The notes under the pieces are model-generated. The model saw only the letters and a program-made list of their open reading frames with translations, was not told the origin of the DNA and searched no databases. Positions 9,260 to 18,230 of a DNA stretch of 64,000 nt are shown here, in pieces (within the stretch, counting starts at the first letter, position 1; each line of letters opens with the position of its first letter). The stretch is from Comamonadaceae bacterium (GTDB taxonomy: Bacteria > Pseudomonadota > Gammaproteobacteria > Burkholderiales > Burkholderiaceae_C), in contig JAIXRH010000075.1 of assembly GCA_027485285.1 (NCBI GenBank), forward strand, positions 1 to 64,000, written 5' to 3'. The position numbers and the translations under genes were made by a program.

Positions 9260-10027
9260 TTAGATGGCAGATTCTTCGTCAGAATCACGCGCGACTGGCG
9301 TGGCTTGGCCACGGTCGGTCGCGCTTGTTTCCACGCGGCCGTCGTCTTCTTCCTCATCTTCTTCAGACAGGCCTGCATCGTGGGCACGCGCTTTGGCGCG
9401 CAGCACCAGCAGCATCTCAATGAAGAGGTCTGGAATTTTGTGACGCAGGATCCAAGCGAGTTGCATCCAGTCTTGGTCTGCCACTTCATCCTCTTCCACG
9501 CGGGGCTTGACATAGGCTGAGCTGAGCAGGGCGTTTTCAGACAGCATGTCGCCGTCGTCTTCTTGGGTGTCAAACGTGCCTGTGCGTGCAAAAGCTTCGA
9601 TGCGGCTCCACTTTTCGCTGAAGTAGTCGGCCAGCGCTTCTGCGCCGCCTTCCAAATCGCCAATGGCAGTGAGGAACTCGACCGTGTCGGCGTCTTCGCG
9701 AAAGATGATGGAATTCATCATGCCGCGCAGGTGGGTGCGGGTGAGGTCTTTGTATTGTTTTTCGATCACCACGGCACGCGCGAATTGCTCGGGCGTGACC
9801 AGCAGGTTGATGACCGATTCTTTGGAGGTGTCGTACTCGCGAATCACAGCCAAGATGTCTTTGGGTGGGAGCTGCTCCAGCACCACCATCAGCGCTTGAT
9901 CGCCTTCGGCATCGGCCAGCTCGACCAACGCAGCTTCAGCGCCCGTGATGTCGCCTGCGGCGATGAGGCTTTGGGTTTTGGCAATGAGGGTGAGGGCATT
10001 GGTATGGGGGGTGCTTTGGTCGGTCAT
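9260..10027 (-). CDS. hypothetical acidic protein, 255 aa
   Basis: Co-directional ORF with 14-nt spacing to the next; acidic tail GLSEEDEEEDDG; no family recognised. Confidence 0.8.
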   Translation of the reverse strand: MTDQSTPHTNALTLIAKTQSLIAAGDITGAEAALVELADAEGDQALMVVLEQLPPKDILAVIREYDTSKESVINLLVTPEQFARAVVIEKQYKDLTRTHLRGMMNSIIFREDADTVEFLTAIGDLEGGAEALADYFSEKWSRIEAFARTGTFDTQEDDGDMLSENALLSSAYVKPRVEEDEVADQDWMQLAWILRHKIPDLFIEMLLVLRAKARAHDAGLSEEDEEEDDGRVETSATDRGQATPVARDSDEESAI

Positions 10028-10036
10028 GACGGTTCC

Positions 10037-10585
10037 TTATTCTTTGCTGTCGAAGCCTTGTTCGACCATCCACGCGTTGCCTGCTTCTTCGCGTTCGCGT
10101 GCTTCGCGCTCTTCGTCCTGTTCGGCTTGGTCGCCGCGTTCGACGTTTTGCAAATCTTCGTCCGCATCTGCCGCGTTTGACTGTGCGATGTCTCGCATTG
10201 GCGTGCCGTGCATGTACTCCAGTGCAGCAGCCACCGTCATGAACCAAGCACCCACGGGCTCGGCCAAAATTTGTTTGACCATGGGTTGTGCCCAAGGTGC
10301 AATGCGCACGCCTTCAGACAAGGCCTCCCAGCTCAGCAAATCATCCGCATCGCGGGTGATGAAGTGGGCCATCAATTCAGGCGCGTGAAACTCAAAGGCT
10401 TGATGCAAGACCACGGCCACCATCTCGGGGTTGAGGTCCATCATCTGCAACAGAAAGTCCAGCTCTTTGCGCTTTTCAGCCAAACGCTTGTCGAGGATGT
10501 AGTGGCCTTCGGAGTCGGAGTTGAGGTCGTCCAGCTCGGCTTGGTAGGCCGCGCGTAGCTCTTGGAAAAATGGGGAAATGCTCAT
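10037..10585 (-). CDS. hypothetical protein, 182 aa, charged C-terminal segment
   Basis: Co-directional ORF with 9-nt spacing; acidic/basic C-terminus (ADADEDLQNVERGDQAEQDEEREAREREEAGN). Confidence 0.8.
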   Translation of the reverse strand: MSISPFFQELRAAYQAELDDLNSDSEGHYILDKRLAEKRKELDFLLQMMDLNPEMVAVVLHQAFEFHAPELMAHFITRDADDLLSWEALSEGVRIAPWAQPMVKQILAEPVGAWFMTVAAALEYMHGTPMRDIAQSNAADADEDLQNVERGDQAEQDEEREAREREEAGNAWMVEQGFDSKE

Positions 10586-10591
10586 GGTTGT

Positions 10592-10876
10592 TTATGTCCG
10601 GTTCAGCACTTGCTGAAAGTAGCCTTGCCAAATTTCGCGTGCCGTGTGTGCGGGGTCATCCAGCAGGTTGCGGCGGCGGTTGTCGTCGTAGGCTTTGCGT
10701 TTGTCGTCGTCTGAGAGCACGTCATAGGCTTCTTGCACTTCACGAAAACGCGCAGGCGCGTCTTCGGCAGCGTTGCGGTCAGGGTGAAACTGCGAGGCTT
10801 TTTGGCGGAATGCTTTTTTGATGTCCGCCAGCGTGGCATCGCTTTTAAGACCGAGGGCGGCGTAGTGTTCAGACAT
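10592..10876 (-). CDS. J-domain (DnaJ-like) protein, 94 aa
   Basis: HYAALGLKSDATLADIKKAFRQKASQFHPDRNAAEDAPARFREVQEAYDVLSDDDKRKAYDD, with the HPD motif. Confidence 0.95.
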   Translation of the reverse strand: MSEHYAALGLKSDATLADIKKAFRQKASQFHPDRNAAEDAPARFREVQEAYDVLSDDDKRKAYDDNRRRNLLDDPAHTAREIWQGYFQQVLNRT

Positions 10877-10882
10877 GAAAAA

Positions 10883-11407
10883 TCAGAGTGCTTGCTTGAG
10901 GCGAATCTCTTCTACCTTGACGGGGCCCATGGGCACGGTCTTGGCGCTGGACATTTCGCGTTTGAAGCCAGCCAGCTCATGAAAACGCATGGCGCGGTCG
11001 TTGGCGATGGGCACCCAGATGGACACATGGGTGCAGCCTTCTTCTTGTAGGCCTTCACGGGCGGCGTCCCACAGGGCCAAGCCTACGCCTTTGCTCCAAT
11101 AGGCAGCGTCCACGTAAATGTCCCAAATTTCGCCAAGGGTGTTGGGTGTGCCCTTGTCGCGTGAGCGGTCGTAGCCCACAAAGCCAATGAGGGTGTTGCC
11201 GTCGACAGCCACTTGCACTTGGGGCTCGGCGTATTCAATGGCTTCGCGCCAGTACACGGTGTTTTTTTCTTCGGGCACAGGCAGCACTTTGGCGCCTGTT
11301 TGCATGGTTTTGAAAGCTTCTTTGGCGGTGGCCGCGTACAGCTCGGCAATTTTGGCGGCGTCGCGCATCGTGGCGGGACGGACTTCAACGTGTGTCAGGT
11401 CGGACAT
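10883..11407 (-). CDS. GNAT family N-acetyltransferase
   Basis: VEVRPATMRDAAKIAELYAATAKEAF..., GEIWDIYVDAAYWSKGVGLALWDAAREGL; ATG start at 11407. Confidence 0.92.
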   Translation of the reverse strand: MSDLTHVEVRPATMRDAAKIAELYAATAKEAFKTMQTGAKVLPVPEEKNTVYWREAIEYAEPQVQVAVDGNTLIGFVGYDRSRDKGTPNTLGEIWDIYVDAAYWSKGVGLALWDAAREGLQEEGCTHVSIWVPIANDRAMRFHELAGFKREMSSAKTVPMGPVKVEEIRLKQAL

Positions 11408-11531
11408 GGCGAGGGGAAATTTCGTGATCAATCAAGATCACTATTGTCCCAGCAAAACCGACTGCGGCTGAGACTTAGGTAGAGTAGCGCCTTCGCTGCC
11501 TGGCAGCTTCTGTAGACCCCCACCCAACCCC

Positions 11532-12509
11532 ATGCTCATACTCGCCCCGATGGAGGGCTTGCTCGACTTTGTGCTGCGCGACGTGCTGACCCGCATCGGC
11601 GGGGTGGACCGCTGTGTGTCCGAGTTCATCCGCGTCACCAACGCCTTGTTGCCCGAGCGCACGTTTTTGCGCATCGTGCCCGAGTTGACGAATGGCGGCC
11701 GCACTTTTGCGGGCGTGCCGGTGCGTCCGCAGCTGTTGGGGTCTGACCCCCATTGTTTGGCCGACAACGCGGCACGTGTGGCGGGTATGGGCTGCGATGG
11801 GGTGGACCTGAACTTTGGTTGCCCCGCCAAGCAAGTCAACCGCCACGGCGGGGGCTCGGTGCTGCTGCAAGACCCCGAGGTGCTGTTCCACATTGTGCGC
11901 GCCGTCCGCGCCGCTGTGCCTGCCCACCAAGTGGTGTCGGCCAAGATGCGCTTGGGTTTCAACGACGACAGCACCGCCGAAGAATGCGCCTTGGCGCTTG
12001 AGGCGGGCGGGGCCAGCGAGATCGTGGTGCATGCCCGCACCAAGGCCGACGCGTATCGCCCGCCTGCTTACTGGCACCGCATTGCTGACATCAAAGCCAA
12101 GGTGAAAACGCCGTTGGTGGCGAACGGTGAGATTTGGACTGTGCAAGACGCACTCAACGCCCGCGCTGAGTCGGGCTGCTTTGACTTGATGCTGGGCCGC
12201 GGCATCGTGACCAACCCAGGATTGGGCTGGGCCATCCAGGCACACGATGCCGCTGCGCAAGGTTTGCCAGCACCTGCCGCGCAAGTGCGCTGGCATGACC
12301 TGCCGCCGCACTTGCTCACCTTTTGGCAAATTGTGTCGGGCCATGTGAGTGAGCGTCACCAAGCAGGACGCTTGAAACAATGGCTGAATTTTTTGCGCAA
12401 GTACTACCCCGAGGCCGAGGCGGCCTACATGCATGTGCGCACCTTGACCAGCCCCAAAGACATCAATGCGTGGTTTGACACCACCCAAGCCAACCCCGAA
12501 CACGTATGA
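11532..12509 (+). CDS. dusC: tRNA-dihydrouridine synthase, DusC-type
   Basis: LILAPMEGLLDFVLRDVLTRIGGVDRCVSEFIRVT, VDLNFGCPAKQVNRHGGGSVLL, VVHARTKADAYRPPAYW. Confidence 0.92.
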   Translation: MLILAPMEGLLDFVLRDVLTRIGGVDRCVSEFIRVTNALLPERTFLRIVPELTNGGRTFAGVPVRPQLLGSDPHCLADNAARVAGMGCDGVDLNFGCPAKQVNRHGGGSVLLQDPEVLFHIVRAVRAAVPAHQVVSAKMRLGFNDDSTAEECALALEAGGASEIVVHARTKADAYRPPAYWHRIADIKAKVKTPLVANGEIWTVQDALNARAESGCFDLMLGRGIVTNPGLGWAIQAHDAAAQGLPAPAAQVRWHDLPPHLLTFWQIVSGHVSERHQAGRLKQWLNFLRKYYPEAEAAYMHVRTLTSPKDINAWFDTTQANPEHV

Positions 12510-13015
12510 CCGACGACAACGCCCCAGACAACGCTCAAGAAAACGGCTTTGCGCAAGAGCCCCGGCTTTGGCAAAACGAAACCTGGACGGCCAAGGTCAT
12601 CAAAAACGACGATGACGATGGCTGGGCGGTCGCCATGTTCAAAGACGGCGAATCCGAAGCCGCGTTGATTGGCCCTTGGACCATGGGCCGTGACAAAAAG
12701 AACCCCAAACCGCTGGATGGCACTGCCTTCATAACCTTGGTCAAAACAGCTTCTGAGTTTGTGCGCCGCAGCGAGCAGCAGTTGCATGCCACGCTGCATC
12801 AGTCTGTGACCGTGAATAGTCGCGATGGTCGCATCACGGTATTGCTAGATATCGTGCCCGACGACGACAACCCCTACGCCACACTGAGCGCGCAAGATGA
12901 GGGCGGCGACATGCTGGCCGAGGCGCGTGTAGACGCAGGCTTTCAGCTCAACCGCAACAGCGCCCAGGCTTGGGTGGATGCCGCTTATGCAAAGCCCAAA
13001 GGTGCTCGCGGCTGA
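12506..13015 (+). CDS. conserved hypothetical protein
   Basis: Overlaps the dusC stop by ATGA; complete 169-aa ORF, no family recognised. Confidence 0.8.
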   Translation: MTDDNAPDNAQENGFAQEPRLWQNETWTAKVIKNDDDDGWAVAMFKDGESEAALIGPWTMGRDKKNPKPLDGTAFITLVKTASEFVRRSEQQLHATLHQSVTVNSRDGRITVLLDIVPDDDNPYATLSAQDEGGDMLAEARVDAGFQLNRNSAQAWVDAAYAKPKGARG

Positions 13016-13084
13016 GGCTTGCCTTTGCAGGCCCGACAATAGGCATTTGCTTTTTGGCACATTCCGCATTTTTTATAAGCGACA

Positions 13085-14818
13085 TTGACCGTGCCTACAC
13101 ACAGTTTCATTCTTGGCAAAGACGCGCCGCTCGAATCCACCATCAACACCCTGCAAGCCAAGTTGCAGGCGATGGGGTTTCACATCCAAGAAAAAAGTTG
13201 GCTCAATCCTGTGGAGGGCATTTGGTCGGTCCACCTCCGTGACCGCGATTGCCCTGCCTTGTTTGCCAACGGCAAAGGTGCCACACGCATGGCGTGTTTG
13301 GCCAGCGCTTTGGGTGAGTTTTTTGAACGCCTGGCCACCAATTATTTTTGGACGCATGTCTACCTCGGACCCCTCACGGCCGATGCCTCGTTTGTGCATT
13401 ACCCGCAAGAACGTTGGTTCGATGTCAGCGATGACGGCGCTTGGCCCAAAGGTTTGCTCAACGCAGAACTGCACACCTTTTACAACCCCGAGGGCAACAT
13501 CGACTGTGCCAATTTGGTGGACTTCAACTCGGGCCATATCGAGCGCGGCATTTGCACCATTCCCTACGTGCGACAGCGAGACGGCGAGACGGCCTACATC
13601 CCTGTCAACATCATTGGCAACTTGTATGTGAGCAATGGCATGTCAGTGGGCAACACCGCAGCAGAAGCGCGCACGCAGGCGTTGTCAGAGATTTTCGAGC
13701 GTCATGTGAAAACCAAAATCATCAGCCAAGGCATTTGCTTACCTGATGTCCCTGAAGCGGTCATCCACCGCTACCCACGCATCGCCGCTGGGATTGCCGC
13801 CTTGCGTGCCGCAGGCTTTGGGATCTTGGTGAAAGACGCATCCCTGGGCGGCAAGTACCCGGTGATGAACGTGACCCTGCTTCACCCAGAAGACCAAGGC
13901 TGCTTTGCCAGTTTTGGCGCACACCCACGTTTTGAGGTGGCGCTCGAGCGTGCCTTGACCGAACTGCTGCAAGGCCGAGCGCTTGACACATTGGGGGGCT
14001 TTTCCCCACCCACCTTTGATTTGGAGGAGGCGGCCAGCGCACCCAATATTGAAATTCATTTTTTGGATTCCAGCGGCGTGATTCACTGGGAGTTTTTGGG
14101 TGAAATTCCAGACCACGTGTTTGTGGATTGGAACTTTGCGAGCACCACTGCCGAAGACTATGCCTACTGCGTCAAGCGCATCCATGACGAGGGGTTTGAC
14201 ATCTACATTGCAGACTTTGACCATTTGGGCTTCTACGCCTGCCGAATTTTGGTGCCCGGCATGTCTGAGATTTACCCCGTGGACGACCTCGATTTTGAGA
14301 ACAACAGCATTGCTAACGAAATGCGCGAAGCCATCCTCAACTTGACCGACCTCGACAACGAGGAGTGTTCAGACTTGCTGGCCTCTTTGAACGAATCCAG
14401 TTTGGCGGAAGAGCGCCCCGTGGCGGGCTTGATTGGCATGGTCGCCGATGCGGGCAGCTTTTGGGCCGACTTGCGCGTGGGTGAGCTCAAAACGCTGTTG
14501 GCCTTGGCCTGCGGCGACGAATCCGCCACCTTAGAAGGTTGCGAGTGGATTCGCCACTTTGACCAAATACCGCAGCAACGACGTGCGGTGTATGCGTGCA
14601 TTGAAACCTTGGTGTTGCTCACCGACCGAGGTGATACCGCGCCCTATGTGGGCGCAATACGCCAGTTGTTTGGTGCGGGTGTGTTTGAGCAAGCACATGC
14701 GCTGATCATGCAGACCGACCGTTTCATGGGCATCTCAGCGCCGGGTCTGATGATGAACGGCTGCGAGATGCAGCACAAGCTATGGGCGGCGTATGAGAAG
14801 GTGCAAGCGCTCAAGTGA
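13085..14818 (+). CDS. ycaO: YcaO-domain protein (E. coli YcaO-like architecture)
   Basis: GKGATRMACLASALGEFFERLATNYFW, NGMSVGNTAAEARTQALSEIFERHVKTKII; length close to E. coli YcaO; apparent TTG start. Confidence 0.9.
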   Translation: MTVPTHSFILGKDAPLESTINTLQAKLQAMGFHIQEKSWLNPVEGIWSVHLRDRDCPALFANGKGATRMACLASALGEFFERLATNYFWTHVYLGPLTADASFVHYPQERWFDVSDDGAWPKGLLNAELHTFYNPEGNIDCANLVDFNSGHIERGICTIPYVRQRDGETAYIPVNIIGNLYVSNGMSVGNTAAEARTQALSEIFERHVKTKIISQGICLPDVPEAVIHRYPRIAAGIAALRAAGFGILVKDASLGGKYPVMNVTLLHPEDQGCFASFGAHPRFEVALERALTELLQGRALDTLGGFSPPTFDLEEAASAPNIEIHFLDSSGVIHWEFLGEIPDHVFVDWNFASTTAEDYAYCVKRIHDEGFDIYIADFDHLGFYACRILVPGMSEIYPVDDLDFENNSIANEMREAILNLTDLDNEECSDLLASLNESSLAEERPVAGLIGMVADAGSFWADLRVGELKTLLALACGDESATLEGCEWIRHFDQIPQQRRAVYACIETLVLLTDRGDTAPYVGAIRQLFGAGVFEQAHALIMQTDRFMGISAPGLMMNGCEMQHKLWAAYEKVQALK

Positions 14819-14820
14819 AT

Positions 14821-15528
14821 TCAAAGGCCAAGGCTTTCTAGCACCACCACACCTTTGGGTGTTTGCAGCGTGGCTTTGAGGTTGGCTTCGCCTTCGCTCA
14901 CGCTGACGCGCGCAAGTTCGATGGCGTCGTAAGCGGCTTTCAGTTTGTCTGCGCTGGGGTGAGTCACCTCAAGGCTTTGCAGGGTCACACCTGATCGTGT
15001 GAGGGTGTTGCGGGGGTGCAGCTTGAGCGGGTCGGTGGCTTCAGGTTTGCCCCATTGGATGAGGGTGGGCATGCAGCCGTCAAAGAGGCGCTGGCCATCG
15101 GCGCGCACTGAAATTTGCCAATTGAGCGTGCCGCGATTGGTGCGGCGGCTGGCTGCGATTGCGGGTCCACGGTCAATGCCTTGCATGCGCACGGCCATGC
15201 GGGCCGCTTTGAGGTCGGGCGTGTTGACAACAAAGTGCACCAAGCGGGGCTCTTTGGCCACTGCTTTTTGCAGGGCAGGGTCGTCCATGTCGAACCAACG
15301 GGTGGGGCAGGCGCGTTTGGGGCGCACGGCGTTGGGATCAATGGCGATGATTTCGCAATAGGCCATGGGGTTGGCGGGCGACGCAATTTTGAACAAGCGG
15401 TTGTGCGTGCCATACAGCGTGTGTTCGCCCCCTGGGCTGGGCGTGATGCCCAGTGTCTGCTCGCACCATTGCACGCCTTGTTCTAAGGTCTTGGCAACGA
15501 TCACGAGATGGTCTATTTGTGTATGCAT
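14821..15528 (-). CDS. VOC / glyoxalase-like domain protein
   Basis: MHTQIDHLVIVAKTLEQGVQWCEQTLGITPSPGGEHTLYGTHNRLFKI. Confidence 0.85.
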   Translation of the reverse strand: MHTQIDHLVIVAKTLEQGVQWCEQTLGITPSPGGEHTLYGTHNRLFKIASPANPMAYCEIIAIDPNAVRPKRACPTRWFDMDDPALQKAVAKEPRLVHFVVNTPDLKAARMAVRMQGIDRGPAIAASRRTNRGTLNWQISVRADGQRLFDGCMPTLIQWGKPEATDPLKLHPRNTLTRSGVTLQSLEVTHPSADKLKAAYDAIELARVSVSEGEANLKATLQTPKGVVVLESLGL

Positions 15529-15545
15529 GGGGCAGCACCATACCA

Positions 15546-17096
15546 CTAGCGTTGGTGCAGTCTGTGTCGCAATTCGGTTTTCAACACTTTGCCGTAATTG
15601 TTCTTAGGCAAGTGCTCGACCAGCACGTAGTGTTTGGGGCGTTTGAAGCGGGCGATTTCTTTCAAGCAAAACGCGTCGAGTGCTTCGGTGGTCAGCGTTG
15701 CACCCTGGTGTGCGACCACAAACGCCACAATGATTTCTCCCCACTCCGCATCGGGTGTGCCCACCACGGCCACTTCGCTGACGCCTGGGGCTTGCAGCAA
15801 CACTTCTTCCACCTCGCGCGGGTAGACGTTCGAGCCGCCGCTGATGATCAGGTCTTTGCTGCGGTCTTTGAGGGTGAGAAAACCATGGGTGTCCAAGCAG
15901 CCCATGTCGCCGGTGAACAACCAGCCATCGCGAATGGCGGCTTGAGTGGCTTCGGGGTTTCGCCAGTAACCCGCCATGACGCTGTCACCTTTGATCAGCA
16001 CTTCGCCCACGTCGCCTATGGGCAGGTCATGGCCTTGTGCGTCTGTGATGCGAATTTGCACAGGTGTTTGGGCGACACCGATAGACGCCAGGCGTTGGCT
16101 GTGTTCGGGGTGCGTGGTGTCGCTCAAATGAAAGCGCGACAGCGCAGTGCCCACCATGGGGCTTTCGCCTTGGCCATAAATTTGCACAAAGCGCGGGCCC
16201 ATGATGCGCAGGGCACGTTGGATGTCAGCCACATACATGGGTGCGCCGCCGTAGACGATGGTTTTGAAACGGCCGGCGCAGTCTGTTGGGCTGAGCGCTG
16301 CTTGTTCTGCATGGTCGACCAAACGCTTGACGATGGTGGGTGCCGCAAACAGCGACAGTGGGCCAAGGGCTTGGCCCAGTTCAAACAGCTCCGCCGCATC
16401 AAACCCACCAGAGGCGGGCATCACATGACGCGCACCCGCCATCAGGTGTGGGATGGCATACAAGCCCGCACCGTGTGACATGGGGGCGGCGTAAACGATG
16501 GCGTCTTGGTCTGTGATGGCGTCCACATCGGTGAAATAGGCGAGGCCCATGGTCAGCAAATTGCGGTGGGTGATCATCACGCCTTTGGGCCTGCCGGTGG
16601 TGCCGCTGGTGTAGAACAACCAAGCCAGGTCATCCGACTGACGCTCAACCATCGTGTGCAATGCGGCTGGGTGGGTGGGTGAGGGCACAGACCAAAAGGC
16701 ATCCGCCTCTGCACTGTCCACATCGATGACGCGCTGCAAGCCCTGCAACTGGTCTTGCGTGTCAGGGGTGACATCTGCCGTCACAAAGGCCCAGCTGGCT
16801 TGGGCGTTGTCGACAATCCATTGCGCCTCGCGCACATGCAGCTTGGCGTTGATGGGGACCACCGCCAAGCCCGCCCACCAGGCACCCAACATGACTTCAA
16901 GGTAGCGCGGGTGGTTGTGCATGAACAGCGCCACACGGTCGCCCGGTGTGAGCCCTGCAGCTTGAAACTGCTGGGCCAGGTGTGCACAACGTTCAGCCCA
17001 TTGCGCATAGGTGGCGACTGCATGTGTGCCATGAAAGACGGCGGTTCGGTGAGGAAACTGACGCGCCATGCGCTGGAGCAAATGAGCCAAGTTCAA
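15546..17096 (-). CDS. AMP-dependent synthetase / acyl-CoA ligase
   Basis: LFYTSGTTGRPKGVMITHRN, YGQGESPM, GWLFTGDMGCLDTHGFLTLKDRSKDLIISGGSNVYPREVEEVL; likely TTG start near 17096. Confidence 0.93.
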   Translation of the reverse strand: MNLAHLLQRMARQFPHRTAVFHGTHAVATYAQWAERCAHLAQQFQAAGLTPGDRVALFMHNHPRYLEVMLGAWWAGLAVVPINAKLHVREAQWIVDNAQASWAFVTADVTPDTQDQLQGLQRVIDVDSAEADAFWSVPSPTHPAALHTMVERQSDDLAWLFYTSGTTGRPKGVMITHRNLLTMGLAYFTDVDAITDQDAIVYAAPMSHGAGLYAIPHLMAGARHVMPASGGFDAAELFELGQALGPLSLFAAPTIVKRLVDHAEQAALSPTDCAGRFKTIVYGGAPMYVADIQRALRIMGPRFVQIYGQGESPMVGTALSRFHLSDTTHPEHSQRLASIGVAQTPVQIRITDAQGHDLPIGDVGEVLIKGDSVMAGYWRNPEATQAAIRDGWLFTGDMGCLDTHGFLTLKDRSKDLIISGGSNVYPREVEEVLLQAPGVSEVAVVGTPDAEWGEIIVAFVVAHQGATLTTEALDAFCLKEIARFKRPKHYVLVEHLPKNNYGKVLKTELRHRLHQR

Positions 17097-17165
17097 CGAA
17101 AACTCTCCACAAAGAAGCGAACGCCTGAACGATACAACGTTTAACTGTGGGAGGATCCAGCCCTT

Positions 17166-17996
17166 ATGAATTTCAGCACATCCATGGGTGAACGCCCCTC
17201 TGAGGGCGAGCGCCTGTCCAAACGCATCATGCAGCTGCGCGATTGTTCGCGCCGCGAAGCCGAGCAATACATCGAGGCTGGCTTTGTGCGCGTGGACGGT
17301 GTGGTGGTGCAAGAGCCTCAGTTTCGGGTGGTCAACCAAACTGTGACGGTGGATGCACATGCCAGTTTGCTCAACCTTGTATCGGTCACACTCATTTTGA
17401 ACAAGCCTGTGGGTTGGACAGACGGCCTCGAGCCTTTGCCAGCCGATCGGACAGCTTCAGGAGGCAAGTCAGCCGAATTGCGTCGAGCACCTTCAGGGCC
17501 AAATAATGTGCGCAGCCTGCTGACAGTGGCACAGCACAGCCCACACGACCACAGCGGTGTGCGCTTGATGAGGCGCCATTTGGCCAAGCTGGATGCCTGC
17601 GTGCCTTTGGAGCACGAAGCCAGCGGCTTGGTGGTCTTTTCACAAGACTTTCGCGTGCAGCGCAAGCTGATGGAAGACATGCCGTTCATGGAGCAAGAGC
17701 TGATCGTCGATGTGCGCGGCGAGGTGTTGCCTGAGGCCTTGATCCCCATTGAGCGGGCCAAGCGCGATGAGCGTTTGCGCTTGCCTCTTTTCAAAATCAG
17801 CGTTGGCAGCGCCAAGCCCGAGCGCAGCCAATTGCGTTTGGCCGTGAAGGGCTCGCACCTGGGACTGGCGCCTTATGTCTGCGAGTTGGCTGGCTTGCAG
17901 ATCATGGCCATGCGTCGTATTCGATTAGGTCGCGTGAGCTTGGGTGATTTGGAAGAGGGCACTTGGCGCTATCTGAGCGAGGGCGAAAGGTTTTGA
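17166..17996 (+). CDS. S4-domain / pseudouridine-synthase-like protein (possibly catalytically degenerate)
   Basis: S4-type N-terminus RLSKRIMQLRDCSRREAEQYIEAGFVRVDGVVV, then VTLILNKPVGW; catalytic-loop region reads VPLEHEASGLVVFSQD. Confidence 0.8.
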   Translation: MNFSTSMGERPSEGERLSKRIMQLRDCSRREAEQYIEAGFVRVDGVVVQEPQFRVVNQTVTVDAHASLLNLVSVTLILNKPVGWTDGLEPLPADRTASGGKSAELRRAPSGPNNVRSLLTVAQHSPHDHSGVRLMRRHLAKLDACVPLEHEASGLVVFSQDFRVQRKLMEDMPFMEQELIVDVRGEVLPEALIPIERAKRDERLRLPLFKISVGSAKPERSQLRLAVKGSHLGLAPYVCELAGLQIMAMRRIRLGRVSLGDLEEGTWRYLSEGERF

Positions 17997-18044
17997 GATA
18001 ATGATGCTTATCAAATCCTTCTGGCTTTAAAAGTGAAATTTGCG

Positions 18045-18206
18045 ATGAAACTCTTATTGATTGCTTTGACCTGCGCATCTTTGCAGGCGTGTACGGTCCT
18101 TGCTGTGGCCGACGCCGCAGCCTCCACGGTGGTGTACGGCGTGAAAACCACGGTGAATGTGCTGGATGCCGTGACGCCGGACATCGTCAATAAGAAAAAA
18201 AAATAA
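18045..18206 (+). CDS. small lipoprotein, 53 aa
   Basis: Own translation: MKLLLIALTCASLQACTVLAVADAAASTVVYGVKTTVNVLDAVTPDIVNKKKK*; lipobox LQAC. Below the ORF-track length cutoff. Confidence 0.72.
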   Translation: MKLLLIALTCASLQACTVLAVADAAASTVVYGVKTTVNVLDAVTPDIVNKKKK

Positions 18207-18230
18207 AAGCCCATCATCGGATGGGCTTGT
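18207..18230. terminator. bidirectional rho-independent terminator between convergent genes
   Basis: AAGCCCATC-ATCG-GATGGGCTT perfect 9-bp stem; T-rich on the + side (GTTTAGTTTTT) and poly-T on the minus side (complement of AATAAGAAAAAAAAATAAAA). Confidence 0.85.

Noticed and set aside
11475-12503. 342-aa minus-strand ORF
   Set aside because: Antisense to dusC, whose catalytic motifs are intact.
15453-16478. 341-aa plus-strand ORF
   Set aside because: Antisense to the acyl-CoA ligase and VOC genes; no recognisable domain.
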